Shown: positions 22,993 to 33,900 of the stretch, one piece after another
Numbering within the stretch: the first letter of the stretch is position 1
Layout of the letters: each line of letters opens with the position of its first letter
Origin: Dentipellis sp. KUC8613
Lineage: Eukaryota; Basidiomycota; Agaricomycetes; Russulales; Hericiaceae
Assembly (NCBI GenBank): GCA_002286715.1
Contig: NSJX01000009.1
Span: forward strand, 125,966 to 189,965
DNA: 64,000 bases
Direction of reading: 5' to 3'
Notes under the pieces: model-generated
Told to the model about the DNA's origin: nothing
What the model saw: the letters and a program-made list of their open reading frames with translations, nothing else
Databases searched by the model: none
Position numbers and translations under genes: made by a program

Positions 22993-24027
22993 ATGCCCTC
23001 CAAATTTCCGCTGACCCTCTCCCAAGCCGGGTCCCTATCCTCCTCAATGTCTTCATCGCGCAAAGCAAAGCCAGAGCCGAGAAAAGTCAGGGCAACAGGC
23101 TCTCAGAGCGACGCCCGACGCGCCCGCCTCACCGCCATCGCTGACGCGACCATACAGGCGCTCGAGTCCGGCTCGTACACGCACAACGGTGCAACACACA
23201 CCATCGAGGCCGCGGTGCGTGCATCGCGGCTGGGGACGCAGTACTACGCGCCCGACTCGATGCTGTCGGCATGGAACTCGGATGCCGCAAAAGCGCGTCT
23301 CGTGTCCGCCGGCTCGGGCACGCGGATCGCAGACATCTCGGTCCTCGAGATCTCCAGCCTCGACGGCGCGCGGCTTCTCTGGAATGACAATAACACAGGT
23401 ATAGGTGTAGGTGCAAATATAGAAGAAAAGAAGATAGGTGTGCTCAACTTCGCGTCCGCGACAAAGCCCGGCGGCGGATTCCTCACGGGCGCACAAGCGC
23501 AGGAAGAGTCCCTCGCGCGCGCGTCCGCGCTTTACCCCACGCTCACGACGCGCTCCGCGGGCCAGTTCTACGAGATCCACAAGGCGAAGAAGGGTCCGAA
23601 GAGTGGCTATTACACGCACGCGATGGTGTACTCGCCGCGCGTGGTCGTGTTCCGCGACGACGCGGGCGGGTGGGTCGAGCCGTACTATGTGGACATGCTC
23701 ACGAGCCCCGCGGTCAATGCGGGCGATGTGCGACGGAAGCTCCCCGAAGACTCGGACCTTGACGCCGAGGAAGAACGGATTGTGCGCGTAATGCGCGAGC
23801 GGATGGCTCGCATATTGTTTCTGTTCGAGCAGCGCGGGGCGCGGCGGCTCGTCCTGGGCAGCTTTGGGACAGGTGTCTTCAGGAATAGCGTCGAGGCAGT
23901 GGCACGAATCTGGGCCGAGCTTTTGTGCAAGGACGGCGCGAGGTTTGCGGGGTCGTTCGAGAGAGTTGTGTTTGCGGTGCTTGGGCGCGAGACGTACGAG
24001 ACGTTCGTGCAGGTGTTGAATGAGTAG
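22993..24027 (+). CDS. Microbial-type poly(ADP-ribose) glycohydrolase domain protein (TIGR02452/DUF2263)
   Basis: Members of this family remove ADP-ribose chains from proteins. A single open frame encodes 344 residues. The catalytic loop is complete: KPGGGFLTGAQAQEESL at residues 158-174, matching the PARG signature GGG-x(6-8)-QEE with the two adjacent glutamates at 171-172. The C-terminal LVLGSFGTGVFRN (about 281-293) matches the macrodomain-like phosphate loop LGxxGxGxFxN. The N-terminal helix bundle (AIADATIQALESG) fits the family. Two starts are possible, 22993 and 23047 (MSSSRK). The segment 23399-23437 begins with GT and ends with AG in frame; if it is a 39-base intron, the protein loses 13 residues just before the VLNFASA strand, which is where homologs usually show no insertion. 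Confidence 0.85.
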   Translation: MPSKFPLTLSQAGSLSSSMSSSRKAKPEPRKVRATGSQSDARRARLTAIADATIQALESGSYTHNGATHTIEAAVRASRLGTQYYAPDSMLSAWNSDAAKARLVSAGSGTRIADISVLEISSLDGARLLWNDNNTGIGVGANIEEKKIGVLNFASATKPGGGFLTGAQAQEESLARASALYPTLTTRSAGQFYEIHKAKKGPKSGYYTHAMVYSPRVVVFRDDAGGWVEPYYVDMLTSPAVNAGDVRRKLPEDSDLDAEEERIVRVMRERMARILFLFEQRGARRLVLGSFGTGVFRNSVEAVARIWAELLCKDGARFAGSFERVVFAVLGRETYETFVQVLNE

Positions 24028-24337
24028 GTGGAAGAGAGTTCAAGAGACATGATATGCTGGTCTGTTTATTTCACATGATTCGCCATTGTATGCGAAGTCG
24101 CTGATCTTTGGCTCAGCGATTGCGATAGAGAACAATGGACAATAGCGGTGCGGCCACAATCTAATTGCACACTCCGACACCTTTAAAGCCAGCCTCCGCC
24201 CGCTTGCCGGCGGGCCGCTTCGGTTCTCTCTCCCTCTCCCATTATCTTCTATCCTCTATCCTCCCTCTGGCGGCACAGTTGCCTGCCTTTCCATTACTCT
24301 CGACTCCCTCATTGTATCCACGCTCGATAACAAGACA
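24028..24337. other. Intergenic space between the PARG gene and the first BTB gene
   Basis: A pyrimidine-rich tract (CTCTCTCCCTCTCCC, about 24226-24240, and further CT blocks) leads to the BTB start codon and is a likely promoter/leader. No gene is seen. Confidence 0.4.
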
Positions 24338-25560
24338 ATGTATCGAGGCCCGCAGCGTAACGCTTCCCCGGTCGATTGGTCGTACACCATGGCCGACCGG
24401 ACGCTCACCCGCACGTCGACGATGACTTCTCTCTGGAGCCTCGGCGAGATGTCCGGCACCTCGGAGGATTCAATCCCACACGGTTTCGTGAGGGAGTCGG
24501 AGGAGGTCCGCAGCGGCAAGTTCGTCCGCCATTCCGAGTTCTACTTCAACGACGGGTCGCTCGTCGTCCTGGTACGTCTTCGTCGTCATTGTCCCTCACT
24601 GGTTCTGACTACCGACGGTGGCTCAACAGGTCGAAACCACCCTCTTCCGCATCTTCGCATCTACCCTCGCCCGCCACTCGCGCTTCTTCGCTCACCTCTT
24701 TGAATCCTCCCGCCTCCCGGGAGAGCCGTCCACTGGCTTCTCTGAGAACCACCCCCTCAAGTTCGAAGACGTCTCCGTAGCCGATTTTGAGCAGCTTCTT
24801 AGGGTCCTCTACCCTCGGTGCGTCCCCCCTCCTCTGCCCCCTCTCCCCCATCCTCACAACTTCCGTCCACAGTGATCTCTTCCTCCCCCCTACCCTCACG
24901 GCCACCGAGTGGGTAGCCGTCCTCCGCCTCGCCGCCCAATGGGACTTCCCCTCCCTCCGCCAGCTCGCCCTGCAGCAGCTGCAGACGCTCCCCCTCCCGC
25001 CCGTCGACAAGATCGTGCTTTCGCGCGAGCACGGCGTGCGCGCGCGCTGGACACTCGATGCGTACGTCGAGCTGTGCGAGCGCGACGAGCCGCTCAGCAT
25101 GGAGGAAGCGGGCCGTCTCGGGCTCGAGGTCGCCATGGGCGTCATGCGCGTGCGCGAGCGCGTCCAGAACATGAAGCGCCGCGACGGGAACGGGGCCAAG
25201 AACGGAAACAGCAACGGGAATCGCGCGAGGGGGAATTCGAGCGCGAGTTCCGCTTCGGGATCGAGCTCTGTGTCGGGGTCGAGCGCGACCACGGGACGGT
25301 GGGGCGGGAGCCGCAATGGAACGGCGACGCCGAGTGTTATGGGCAGCCCGACTCGCGTGGGCTCGAGGAGGGCCACGGTTTCTGGTCCTCTCGAGTTGCT
25401 AAGTAGCCTCGGGCCGTCCCCGGGCAAGGCGCAGTCGCCGGGCAAGATGCAGTCGCCGGCGCGGTCGGCCGGAGGGGGAGTCAGGCAGAAGCAGAGGCAC
25501 TCTGTTGTCGCGAGGCTGGCTGCGCAGACTTTTGGATTGGACTTGGGCGAGACTGATTGA
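24338..25560 (+). CDS. BTB/POZ domain protein, paralog 1
   Basis: Three exons (24338-24571, 24630-24817, 24873-25560) give 369 residues. The BTB fold spans about residues 60-190: SEFYFNDGSLVVLVETTLFRI, ASTLARHSRFFAHLF, then the conserved FEDVSVADFEQLLRVLYPRDL and TATEWVAVLRLAAQWDFPSLRQLALQQL. BTB domains mediate dimerisation and often bind cullin-3; the lineage-specific fungal copies have no known partner. The C-terminal ~120 residues are Ser/Asn/Gly-rich and disordered. The 188-base middle exon has exactly the same length and phase as in the two downstream paralogs, so all three arose by duplication. This copy is the most diverged, with a longer N-terminal leader. Confidence 0.85.
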
Positions 25561-27341
25561 TCGGACGATTGGAGCTGCAGACCAGACAGAGACAGAGATG
25601 ATGATTGCTACCGTAGGTGTATGATTAGGGCATGCAGCTGGATTTCGGGACCTCTCCGTGTACGAATATGATATTGATGTCCTGTGTACGAGATAATAGC
25701 TGCTGCTGCATTATGGTTTTTGTTGTCAGGATATAGGTGCGTGGTTTGACTTGCGGCAGGTCAGGGAACTTTGGGAAGTCGGGAGGCCTTTTCGGGAGCG
25801 AAGTCGGAGGATCGTCGCGTTAGGCTTCAAACTGTGCGTGTTCCAGTTGTTCTCTGCCTGTATATTTACTAACATATTGTTTCAGAAACCCATCGATACT
25901 CCATGGCGAGTGACGTGAGAGGACGTATACTGGTATTCGCTGAACACGGTGAGCTGTCTTCATTCCCCGCGCTCCTCGCGTCGTTGCCTCGAGAGGCGGC
26001 GATGTTCTGTTTATTGTCAGGGCTTCTTCGGAAATGGAACACGCGGTACCGCATGCCAATGATATGGAAGTTGGCTGCCTATGTTTGGCCATCTCATTCA
26101 GCGGGTGCTAACCGCGTCAAGGTGGGCGCAGCGCCATTGACTTATCCGAACGTGCACTTCAGCGCATGCCTTTTGTTTTAGATTCATGGTATGGAGCGAC
26201 TGACGTGCGGTACGTACGGGGACGTTATTCACAACAACGACCGTGGAGATGCGCAGTCGCACGAAGTCCGTCCAAAACCCCCTACGACAATGCCAATGCC
26301 CCCGTACCCTTATCTTGTCCATGCGCCCGCCGCAAGCCTTCCAAACGGCGCACGCGCAGCCCCGACTGCCCGCAGCCCCTGCACTAATTCCGACCCAGCG
26401 CTGCACCAGCGACTCCGCGCCCCCCGCTGCGAGCGGGCGATCGTTATCGGGATCGCGCTGCGTGGTCCAGGGGAAGATGCGTGCTGCGGCGCAGGCTCGA
26501 AGCCAGGGCAGCGGACGTGCTCTCGAGCCTCGAAGCAGGCTTGTTCCGGGGCCTCGCGCCTCGAGGCACCCCCGAGAATGATCTTGACACGGGCCCGTTG
26601 CTGGATCAAGCGGTGCGGATGTCTTATCTTGTCACATCGTGGAATCGGGAGATATGGGGCAGCCGTACTGGCAGGCAGTGACAGCAGGCTTCTCGGATAC
26701 TGGGATCTTAGAATAGTCGCAGGAGAACTCCTGATGTGGTGCTCCTCCGCTGTCGCTGCCTTGTCATTGTTTGCCGCATGCGTAGTTATAGCTACTGTAT
26801 TCTTGAGGGTCATTGTTATTGTCTAGATGCTGCTTCGCGTGCATCTCGACGATGACAGTTGCGGAGCCAAATGCGGAAACAGCCCACGGCCGGGGCAACG
26901 CCATGGTTGGCTCCGAGATCGCTTGCACACGCCTATACTTCCACGCAGCAGCCTCGCACGGCCCAGTGCTCAGGTGGCCAGTGAGGATGACGCACAGAAA
27001 GCCGTCGATTGCATGGATACGGCATGGGGTGCACCAGGCCTAGTAGCCTGATCTCCGAAGCGACACAAGTAATCTGCCATGAGGCGGACATGCGGCCTCG
27101 CATTTACACACATCGATGCGCTGGAGAACTTTCATTTGTGTTCTCCATTGCTGCTCTTTCCTTGCCCGTCCAGCTTCTCTGTCTATTCGGGGCGCGCGGA
27201 CGCGCAACTCGGTGATCTTGCCCTCGATCATATAAAGGAGCTCGTGCTTGGAGTCAACGCACCTATCTCCTTGTTTTCAGCCTACTCTGATATTCCGCGG
27301 TAGCACAATACTCTCGTACAGTCTCGTTCAAGAAATTGAAA
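25561..27341. other. Intergenic region between BTB paralogs 1 and 2
   Basis: About 1.8 kb in which I cannot support a gene. The overlapping open frames near 26200-26820 on both strands have no family resemblance or splice structure and probably reflect GC-rich sequence. A degenerate extra BTB copy was looked for and not seen. Confidence 0.4.
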
Positions 27342-28556
27342 ATGCATACCCCCGTCACCACCAGAGATCGTTACCAGTTGAGGCATCCTCAATATTATCT
27401 CGAAGGAGGAGATGTGGTATTTCGCGTGAGTTCCATCCTCAGATGTTCGGTCACCAGCTCCTACTGACGACCTAATATTTGCAATGGGCACAGGTGGAGG
27501 ATACTTTGTTCCGGCTTCATAGCTATTTCTTCCTACGCGAAAGCCCATGGTTCCGACAGAAGCTCCCCCACCCGGGCTCCCCGGGCCAGAAAGTCAAGGG
27601 TTGTAGCGATGACGCACCGTTTGTACTGGACGACGCGTTCTCCGACGATTTCGCACGTTTTATATGGGTTTTCTATAATCCGTGAGTGCTATGTTCCTGC
27701 GGGAATGATTGGTACTGATGGTTACGCAGGAAGTACTCTTTCCGTGGAGTCACCGTCGAGGACTGGGTGTCCATCCTGAAACTCGCGCACCAGTGGGGCT
27801 TCGATGAAGTGAAAGCCCTTTGCATCCGCGAGCTTGAGGAACTCGAGATCAACCCAGTCAGGAAAATTGTGATATATCACAAATACGAGCTCCCGGAGCA
27901 CTTATTGATGCCGTCGTACACTACGCTCTGTACGCGAGTTGAGCCGCTCTCCGTCGAGGAGGGCAAGGCACTCGGTCTCGAGACGTCTCTCCAGATCGCC
28001 ACCGGACGGGAAAATGCACGTGGTCAACTTTCTGGAGGTGGGCTGCGGAGTCCGGGCCCCGTCACGCTGATGGGCGGGGAACTTTACGGTCTGATCAAGG
28101 AAGTCTTCAACGTCGATACTTCAAACGCGGGGATTGGGGACATCCAGCCGCGCAAAGCGGAAGCTGTGCGTCTGTTTGTTTTGTTTTCCAGTGAATGACA
28201 GCTGATTCTTGCATATTGCAGACGACGGTGACCTTAGGCACACCACAGCAGCCTCAGGCCAATGGCAGCAGCCAGACCGTAACTACGAGCGATGCGGACA
28301 CGGCGTCAGGTACGAAGAAGAATGGCAAGAATGGAGGTGCGGCCGGCTCTTCGAACAAGAACGGCAAAGGTGAATACTTTTGCTGCTGTTGCTGGACGTT
28401 TCTCATGTCGCAGGAAAATCGTAGATACATTTCTGTGGGGACTAGTACGCTGAATGCGCTGCTTGGACCGGTGAGAGTCTTTCATGTACGAAATCTTTTT
28501 TGATCTTTCACTTATATGTTGCAGACGCTGCTGTAGGTACGGGAAAATATCTGTAG
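27342..28556 (+). CDS. BTB/POZ domain protein, paralog 2
   Basis: Five exons fit in phase: 27342-27425, 27494-27681, 27730-28165, 28222-28369, 28525-28556, giving 295 residues. The BTB domain starts at once (YYLEGGDVVFRVEDTLFRLHSY), continues through SPWFRQKLPHPGSPG, FVLDDAFSDDFARFIWVFYNP and VEDWVSILKLAHQWGFDEVK, then the helix ELEELEINPVRKIVIYHKY and EPLSVEEGKALGLETSLQIA. A short C-terminal tail is rich in Asn, Gly, Lys and Thr (TKKNGKNGG, SSNKNGK). It is closest to paralog 3, with the first two introns at the same places. The last 32-base exon is small and its acceptor is the least certain join. No role can be assigned beyond protein-protein binding. Confidence 0.83.
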
Positions 28557-29733
28557 TTTTTTCTTGCGCTGCGGTGACTCTTTGGATCCCGCTCTCATTC
28601 TTATCCGGTTGTTGTGTCTATCGCTTTCTCACTGCTAATGTACGTTCATAAATCACGGTTCCTATGTATCTTTTCATGTACAATACCTGCTGTACTTTAT
28701 CGGACAAGATTTGTAGCGTTCCTCGTCGTTTGAATAGGTGTCCGGAGACTATGAATCCGGGGAAAGGAGCACAGGTGGGTGTATTACGACTTTCGAACAA
28801 TGCACTGGCTCTCTGTAATTGATCGCGAGGGTTTGATTAGCAGGACGAACGCTGTACTGAGAGCAATTCCACATCCCAAATCGCCTGTCGTCTACTCGTG
28901 CTGCTCGGAAGATGCCATAGCCCCGAAATTTCTACATCGGCACTCCGAATACTTGCGCAGCGTGCTCACGATTAAGTCGCCCCAAAGCACGTTGAAGGGT
29001 CTGGATGCGAGGACACCGTTCCGACTCCTACTGAGCCTTCGACTTCGAGATCCGCAGACATGACAGAGAACCTTGATCGCTCTCACCTGCCAGGAAAGCG
29101 ATAAGCCCCTGTCTGCGCGTGAGCCTTCCGAGGGAAAAGATCCGTGTTTTGAACCACTACGCCTTCCATAAATGACCTGCGCAGTCGGCCCTCGTGTCGG
29201 GTGGTAGCGGTGTAAGTTGACGAAGACGTTCGGCTGGTGGACTCACCAGACCCGCTTGGTCGACCTGATGCCCGCCCAGGGGACCTACCCAACGTAAATA
29301 CCCGTACGTCGAAAGAGTCCTTGTTGTCCATCCAGCGAAGCCTTAGAGTTAGCTTTGGGGACATGGTGCCGATACACGTGCTCCGATTGTACGTGCGTCG
29401 AGGGGTGATCGAGACCCATGCCCTGGTCCGCAAACACGCCCCCATCCCCGTGTACGTCTTGTGTCCTGTCGCTGCCTCGCAAATGTCATCGGAAGGGCCC
29501 TTAGAAATCTAGGGCGAAGTGGATACGTACGCGAATGAGATAATTCGCGGACCTATAAATGATGAGAGCGGCCTCATGTCTCGAACACGTGTAGACTCTT
29601 TTTCAACCCTTTCTCGCCCTCGCTCTTCCTTCATCTCACCTTCTTCCTCCATCGCATCTCCTTCCTCTTCTTTCTCTCCCTCTTCTCTCATCTATTCCCC
29701 GGCGACACACCTTTCGCCTTTCTTTTCTTCATC
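28557..29733. other. Intergenic region between BTB paralogs 2 and 3
   Basis: No gene is supported. A CT-rich stretch at about 29600-29720 (TCTTCCTTCATCTCACC and similar) precedes the next start codon and is a likely promoter/leader for paralog 3. Confidence 0.4.
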
Positions 29734-30913
29734 ATGAACTCAATGAGTGTTTCCCCAATCACCGACCGGGTCCTCCGTCACGACCTGTACTACATCCAAG
29801 GGGGCGATGTCATCTTCCGAGTTCGTCATCGTCTCTCTCTCACTGTCCACAGAATTTGATGAGGTTGTCTAGGTGGAGAACTACCTGTTCCGTGTACATC
29901 GGTATTTTTTTGTTAGGGAGTCGCCGTACTTCCGCGAAAAGCTGCCCCACCCTGCTCCTCCTGGCGACTTCAGCAAGGGAAAGGAGGATTCCAACCCCTT
30001 CGTCCTTGAGGACGCGTTGAGCACCGACTTTGCACGTTTCTTATGGGTCTTCTACAACCCGTACGTCGCACCTCGTGTCTTGTTCAACTCCAACTGACAT
30101 GTCCCCAGAAAATACTCTATCTATAACGCGAACGTGGAGGAGTGGACCTCTATTCTCAAGCTCGCCCACCAGTGGCAGTTCGCGGAGATCAAATCCCTCG
30201 CTGTGCGCTCGCTCGAGGAGCTTGAGATGGACGCGGTCCGCAAGATCGTGATCTACCACGCTTATGAAATCGACCGCAACCTCCTGCTCCCGTCCTATAC
30301 CCGTCTCACCACACGCGAGGAACCGATCTCCATCGTGGAGGGCAAGGAGCTCGGACTCGAGACGTCCCTGCAACTCGCACGCGCCCGCGAGGTCGCGCGT
30401 GGCCGCAACGCCGGCGGGCAGCGCAGCCCGTCCGCCGTCAACGTCGGCGCAGGCGATCTCGACTCGCTCATCAAGGACCTCTTCCAGCTGCCCCCGCCGC
30501 AGCCCAACGGCACCGTTCTGAAGGGTCCCACGCCTGTCAGTGGCGCAACGCCGAACGGTACCACCTCCAATGGTGCGCACCAGAACGGGCACACGCCCAC
30601 GAACTCCAAGAGCGGGCCGGGAAATCAGGCAGGCGGGAACTCCTTTCGCCCCCAGCAAACAGGTGGATCCGTGATGAGTACCTGCTTATGCGTTTCTTCG
30701 TATGCTGACTTACCATGTTCTGCACCAGTCAATGGCGCCCCCAACGGCGCCGCCCCCGTCGGCGCCTCCACCAACGGCGCCCCCCTCGCTAACGGCAACG
30801 CCAATGCCAACGGTAACGCCAATGCCAACGGTAACGGTAACCCCGTCGTCAACGGTGCCGGCAACGCCAACGGAAGCGCGAACGGCTTCGGCCGCGGCGC
30901 GGGCCGCAAGTAA
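29734..30913 (+). CDS. BTB/POZ domain protein, paralog 3 (short form)
   Basis: Four exons (29734-29820, 29873-30060, 30109-30662, 30729-30913) give 337 residues. The BTB core parallels paralog 2 nearly line for line: YYIQGGDVIFRVENYLFRVH, SPYFREKLPHPAPPG, FVLEDALSTDFARFLWVFYNP, VEEWTSILKLAHQWQFAEIK, ELEEMDAVRKIVIYHAYEID-like helix and EPISIVEGKELGLETSLQLA. The tail is an Asn-Gly-rich low-complexity region (NGTTSNGAHQNGH, then NGNANANGNANANGNGN) ending GFGRGAGRK. The last exon is the notable part: it is open in a second frame that continues 3 kb downstream. Choice of donor at 30663 or 30671 decides which frame is read. The intron donors here are all weak, so the 3' end of this gene is uncertain. 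Confidence 0.75.
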
Positions 30914-33900
30914 GGCGCCCCAGGCTCAGCCGCAGCCGCTTCCGAGTCCCCAGGAGGCACTGGCTAGTTCGCGGCAGACGTATGGGGACGGGGTGTTGGA
31001 GAGCCCGGGGATCGTACCGGGAGGCGGGCCGGTGGGGAGCGAGAACTCAATCTGGCTGAAGAGGTCGCTGGGCGAGCTGTCTGAGCCGAAGGTCGAGTGG
31101 AAGGCGGAGAAGAAGGAGGGAGGTGCGGAGGAGAAGGTGGAGAGCACAGGTCTGTCGGCAGGTCCGATCCAGAGGGCACCGTCGTCCAGGACGCCCACGA
31201 CCGCGCGCGGGACGGTGCCGCCCTCGCCGCTGCCGACGATGGCGCCCGCAGTGCTCCCGGCGCTGCCACCCCCGCCATCGGAGATGGAGGAGTTCGAGTT
31301 CCCTGCGCGCAGCCAGACGCCCGTCCAAGGCAAGAAGGACGAGCTGAAGATCGTTACAGGCGCCGTTCGTTCGCCTCCGGCTAACAAGGACCACGGTCGC
31401 GCCCCCAAGACGAAAGGCCACCAGAACAAGGGTAGCGCTGGCTCGAAAGGCCTCTTCGGCTGGGCCGCGAGCCTCGTCACAGGCGGCGACGACGGTCTGA
31501 CGACGTCGCCTGAAGACTCGGAGGCCGAGGGCGCCAGGAGCACTGCAAGCAGCGAGAGTCCCATGGTCGGTGGCTGGCCCAGTTCGCGTGGACGCGGCGG
31601 CCGTTCTGCTGTTGACAGGGATGATCGGGAGAGAAAGCGGCTGGAGGAGGCGCGGGAGAGGAAGAGGATGGAGGAGGAGGCCCTCGAGCGGGGGCGGCTG
31701 CAAGCTGAGGCCATGGAGCTGGAGAGGCAGGAGGAGATGCGAAAGGTTCGGGAGGCGGCCGCGGAGGCGAAGGCGAAGGCCGAAGCGAAGGCGAAAGCGG
31801 ACGCCGAAGCCAAGGCTAAGGCAGACGCCGAGGCGAAGCGCAAGGCTGAAGCTGAAGCTAAGGCCAAGGCCGAGGCTGAAGCCAAAGCTAAGGCCGAGGC
31901 TGAAGCTAAGACCAAGGCGGATGCTGAAGCTAAGGCTAAGGCAGACGCTGAGGCTAAGCAGGCTGAAGCAGAGGCCAAGGCTAAGGCTGCCGCTGAAGCT
32001 AAAGCCAAAGCTGCCACTGACAAGGCTGAAGCTGAGGCGAAGCGGAAGGCCGAAGCAGAAGCCCAGGCCAAAGCTAAGGCTGAAGCTGAGAAGCAGGCGA
32101 AAGCTGAGGCCGATGCGAAAGCTGCCAAGGATGCTGACCTCAAGAAGAAGGCCAAGGAAGCTGCGGCGAAGAGGAAGGCAGATGAAGAGGCGGCAAAGAA
32201 GAAGGCGGACGAGGAGAAGGCTGCCGCAGAGAAGATGGCTGAAGAGGAGAAGATGGCCGCGGCCAAGGCTAAGGAGGAGGCGAAGAAGGCTGAGGAGGCT
32301 GCGGCTGCTGCAAAGAGGACCGAGGAGGCCGCCGCCAAAAAGAAAGCCGACGACGAGGCGGCTGCTGCAAAAAAGGCTCAAGAGGCTGCTGCCGCCGCGA
32401 CGAAGGCAGAGGCGGAAGCGGCGGCGGCGAAGAAGGCTGAAGAGGAGGCAGCGGCCAAGAAGGCTGAGGAGAAGAAGGCAGCGGAGAAGAAGGCCAGCGA
32501 GGAGGCTGCAGCAAAGAAGAAGGCTGAGGACGAGGCTGCCGCGAAGAAGGCCGACGACGAGGCTGCTGCTAAGAAGAAGGCCGACGACGAGGCTGCTGCT
32601 AAGAAGAAGGCCGACGACGAAGCTGCTGCTAAGAAGAAAGCTGACGACGAGGCTACGGCAAAGAAGGCCGAAGACGAAGCTGCAGCCAAGAAGAAGGCCG
32701 ACGAGGAGGAGGCTCAGAAGAAGGCTGACGAGGCCGCCGCTAAGAAGGAGGCCGAAGCTGCAGCCAAAAAGGCCGAGGAGGAAGTCGCGAAGAAGGCTAG
32801 CGATGAGGCTGCAGCCAAGCAGAAGGCGGCGGAGGCAAAGAAGAAGGCGGACGAGGAGGCCGCTGCGAAAGTGGGGGAGGAGGCTGCGAAGAGGAAAGCG
32901 GAAGAGGCAAAGAAGGCGGAGGAGGAGAAGGTCCGCAAGCTTGCGCCGACCAATCCCTGGGGGGGCAACCCAGCTCAATCACAGGCGAAATCTGCGTGGG
33001 GTAAGGCTGCAGCTCCCTCGAACGGTTCCAACACCGCGACTCCCCAATCTCCCGCACAAGTTGCCAACCCTGCGCAATCTGCAGCCAATGCCAATCCGTG
33101 GAAGCGGCAGATAGCTTGGGACAAGAAGATCCCCGCGCTCAAGTCACCGTCTAGCCCTGCGCCAACACCAGAGGGCACGGCGCCGCCGCCGACTCCTTCC
33201 AAAGGTGCGCAGATGCCTAGACTCGCTTCACCTGCTCTTACCCACACCAACACGATCGCTTCTACCGTAGACGCCAAAGCGAGTGATGTCAAGCCAGACA
33301 CCACCAGTACCGCTGCATCCACTGCAGATTCCAGCAAGAAGGAGGACGCCAAAGCCGCTGACGCCAGTGCCAACCTTCCGCCCCCGCCGCCTCCAAAAGA
33401 CAAGGTCGCGGAGTCGGGATCCACGGATGCCCAGAAGCCGCCGTCTGGCGAGGCATCGCAGTCCGATAACGCCGAGGCCAGCAAGAAGCCAGCGCAGGCT
33501 GAGGCGGAGAAGGTCAGCGGCGATGACAAGACGGTCGCCAAGTCTTCCGAAGGCGCTCAGGATTCAAATGGCGCCAACAAGACTTCCGACGCCTCCGCTT
33601 CTCCTACGCAGACTTCGGCGCCGACTGAAAAGCCTGAGGCGCAGAAGGAAGGCGGGGAGGGAGGTGATGAGTCGGGCGTGGCATCGGCTGTCAGGCTGGA
33701 GCAGGCTGGGGATAATGATGATACTGCGAGTGAGGCAGGGGATGTCACGAAGATGTCCGCTTCGCAGAAGAAGAAGCAGAAGAGAAAGGCGAAAAAGAAC
33801 GCGGGTAAGATGAACAGTCCGAGCTCCGAGTCTGGAATGGATTTGAACACTGTAGACCATGAACAGGCACTTCGTGAAGGAGAGACTGATGCTGCTGCCT

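Noticed and set aside
26191..26826. Overlapping plus and minus frames between BTB paralogs 1 and 2
   Set aside because: Composition-driven; no similarity to BTB or any family known to me.
30926..32978. Long antisense frames (470 and 643 codons) and a third plus frame (514 codons) over the Ala/Lys-rich gene
   Set aside because: They arise because the GCN/AAG repeats contain no stop in several frames; the products are monotonous (Ala/Ser, Leu/Ser or Arg-rich) with no start context or family resemblance.
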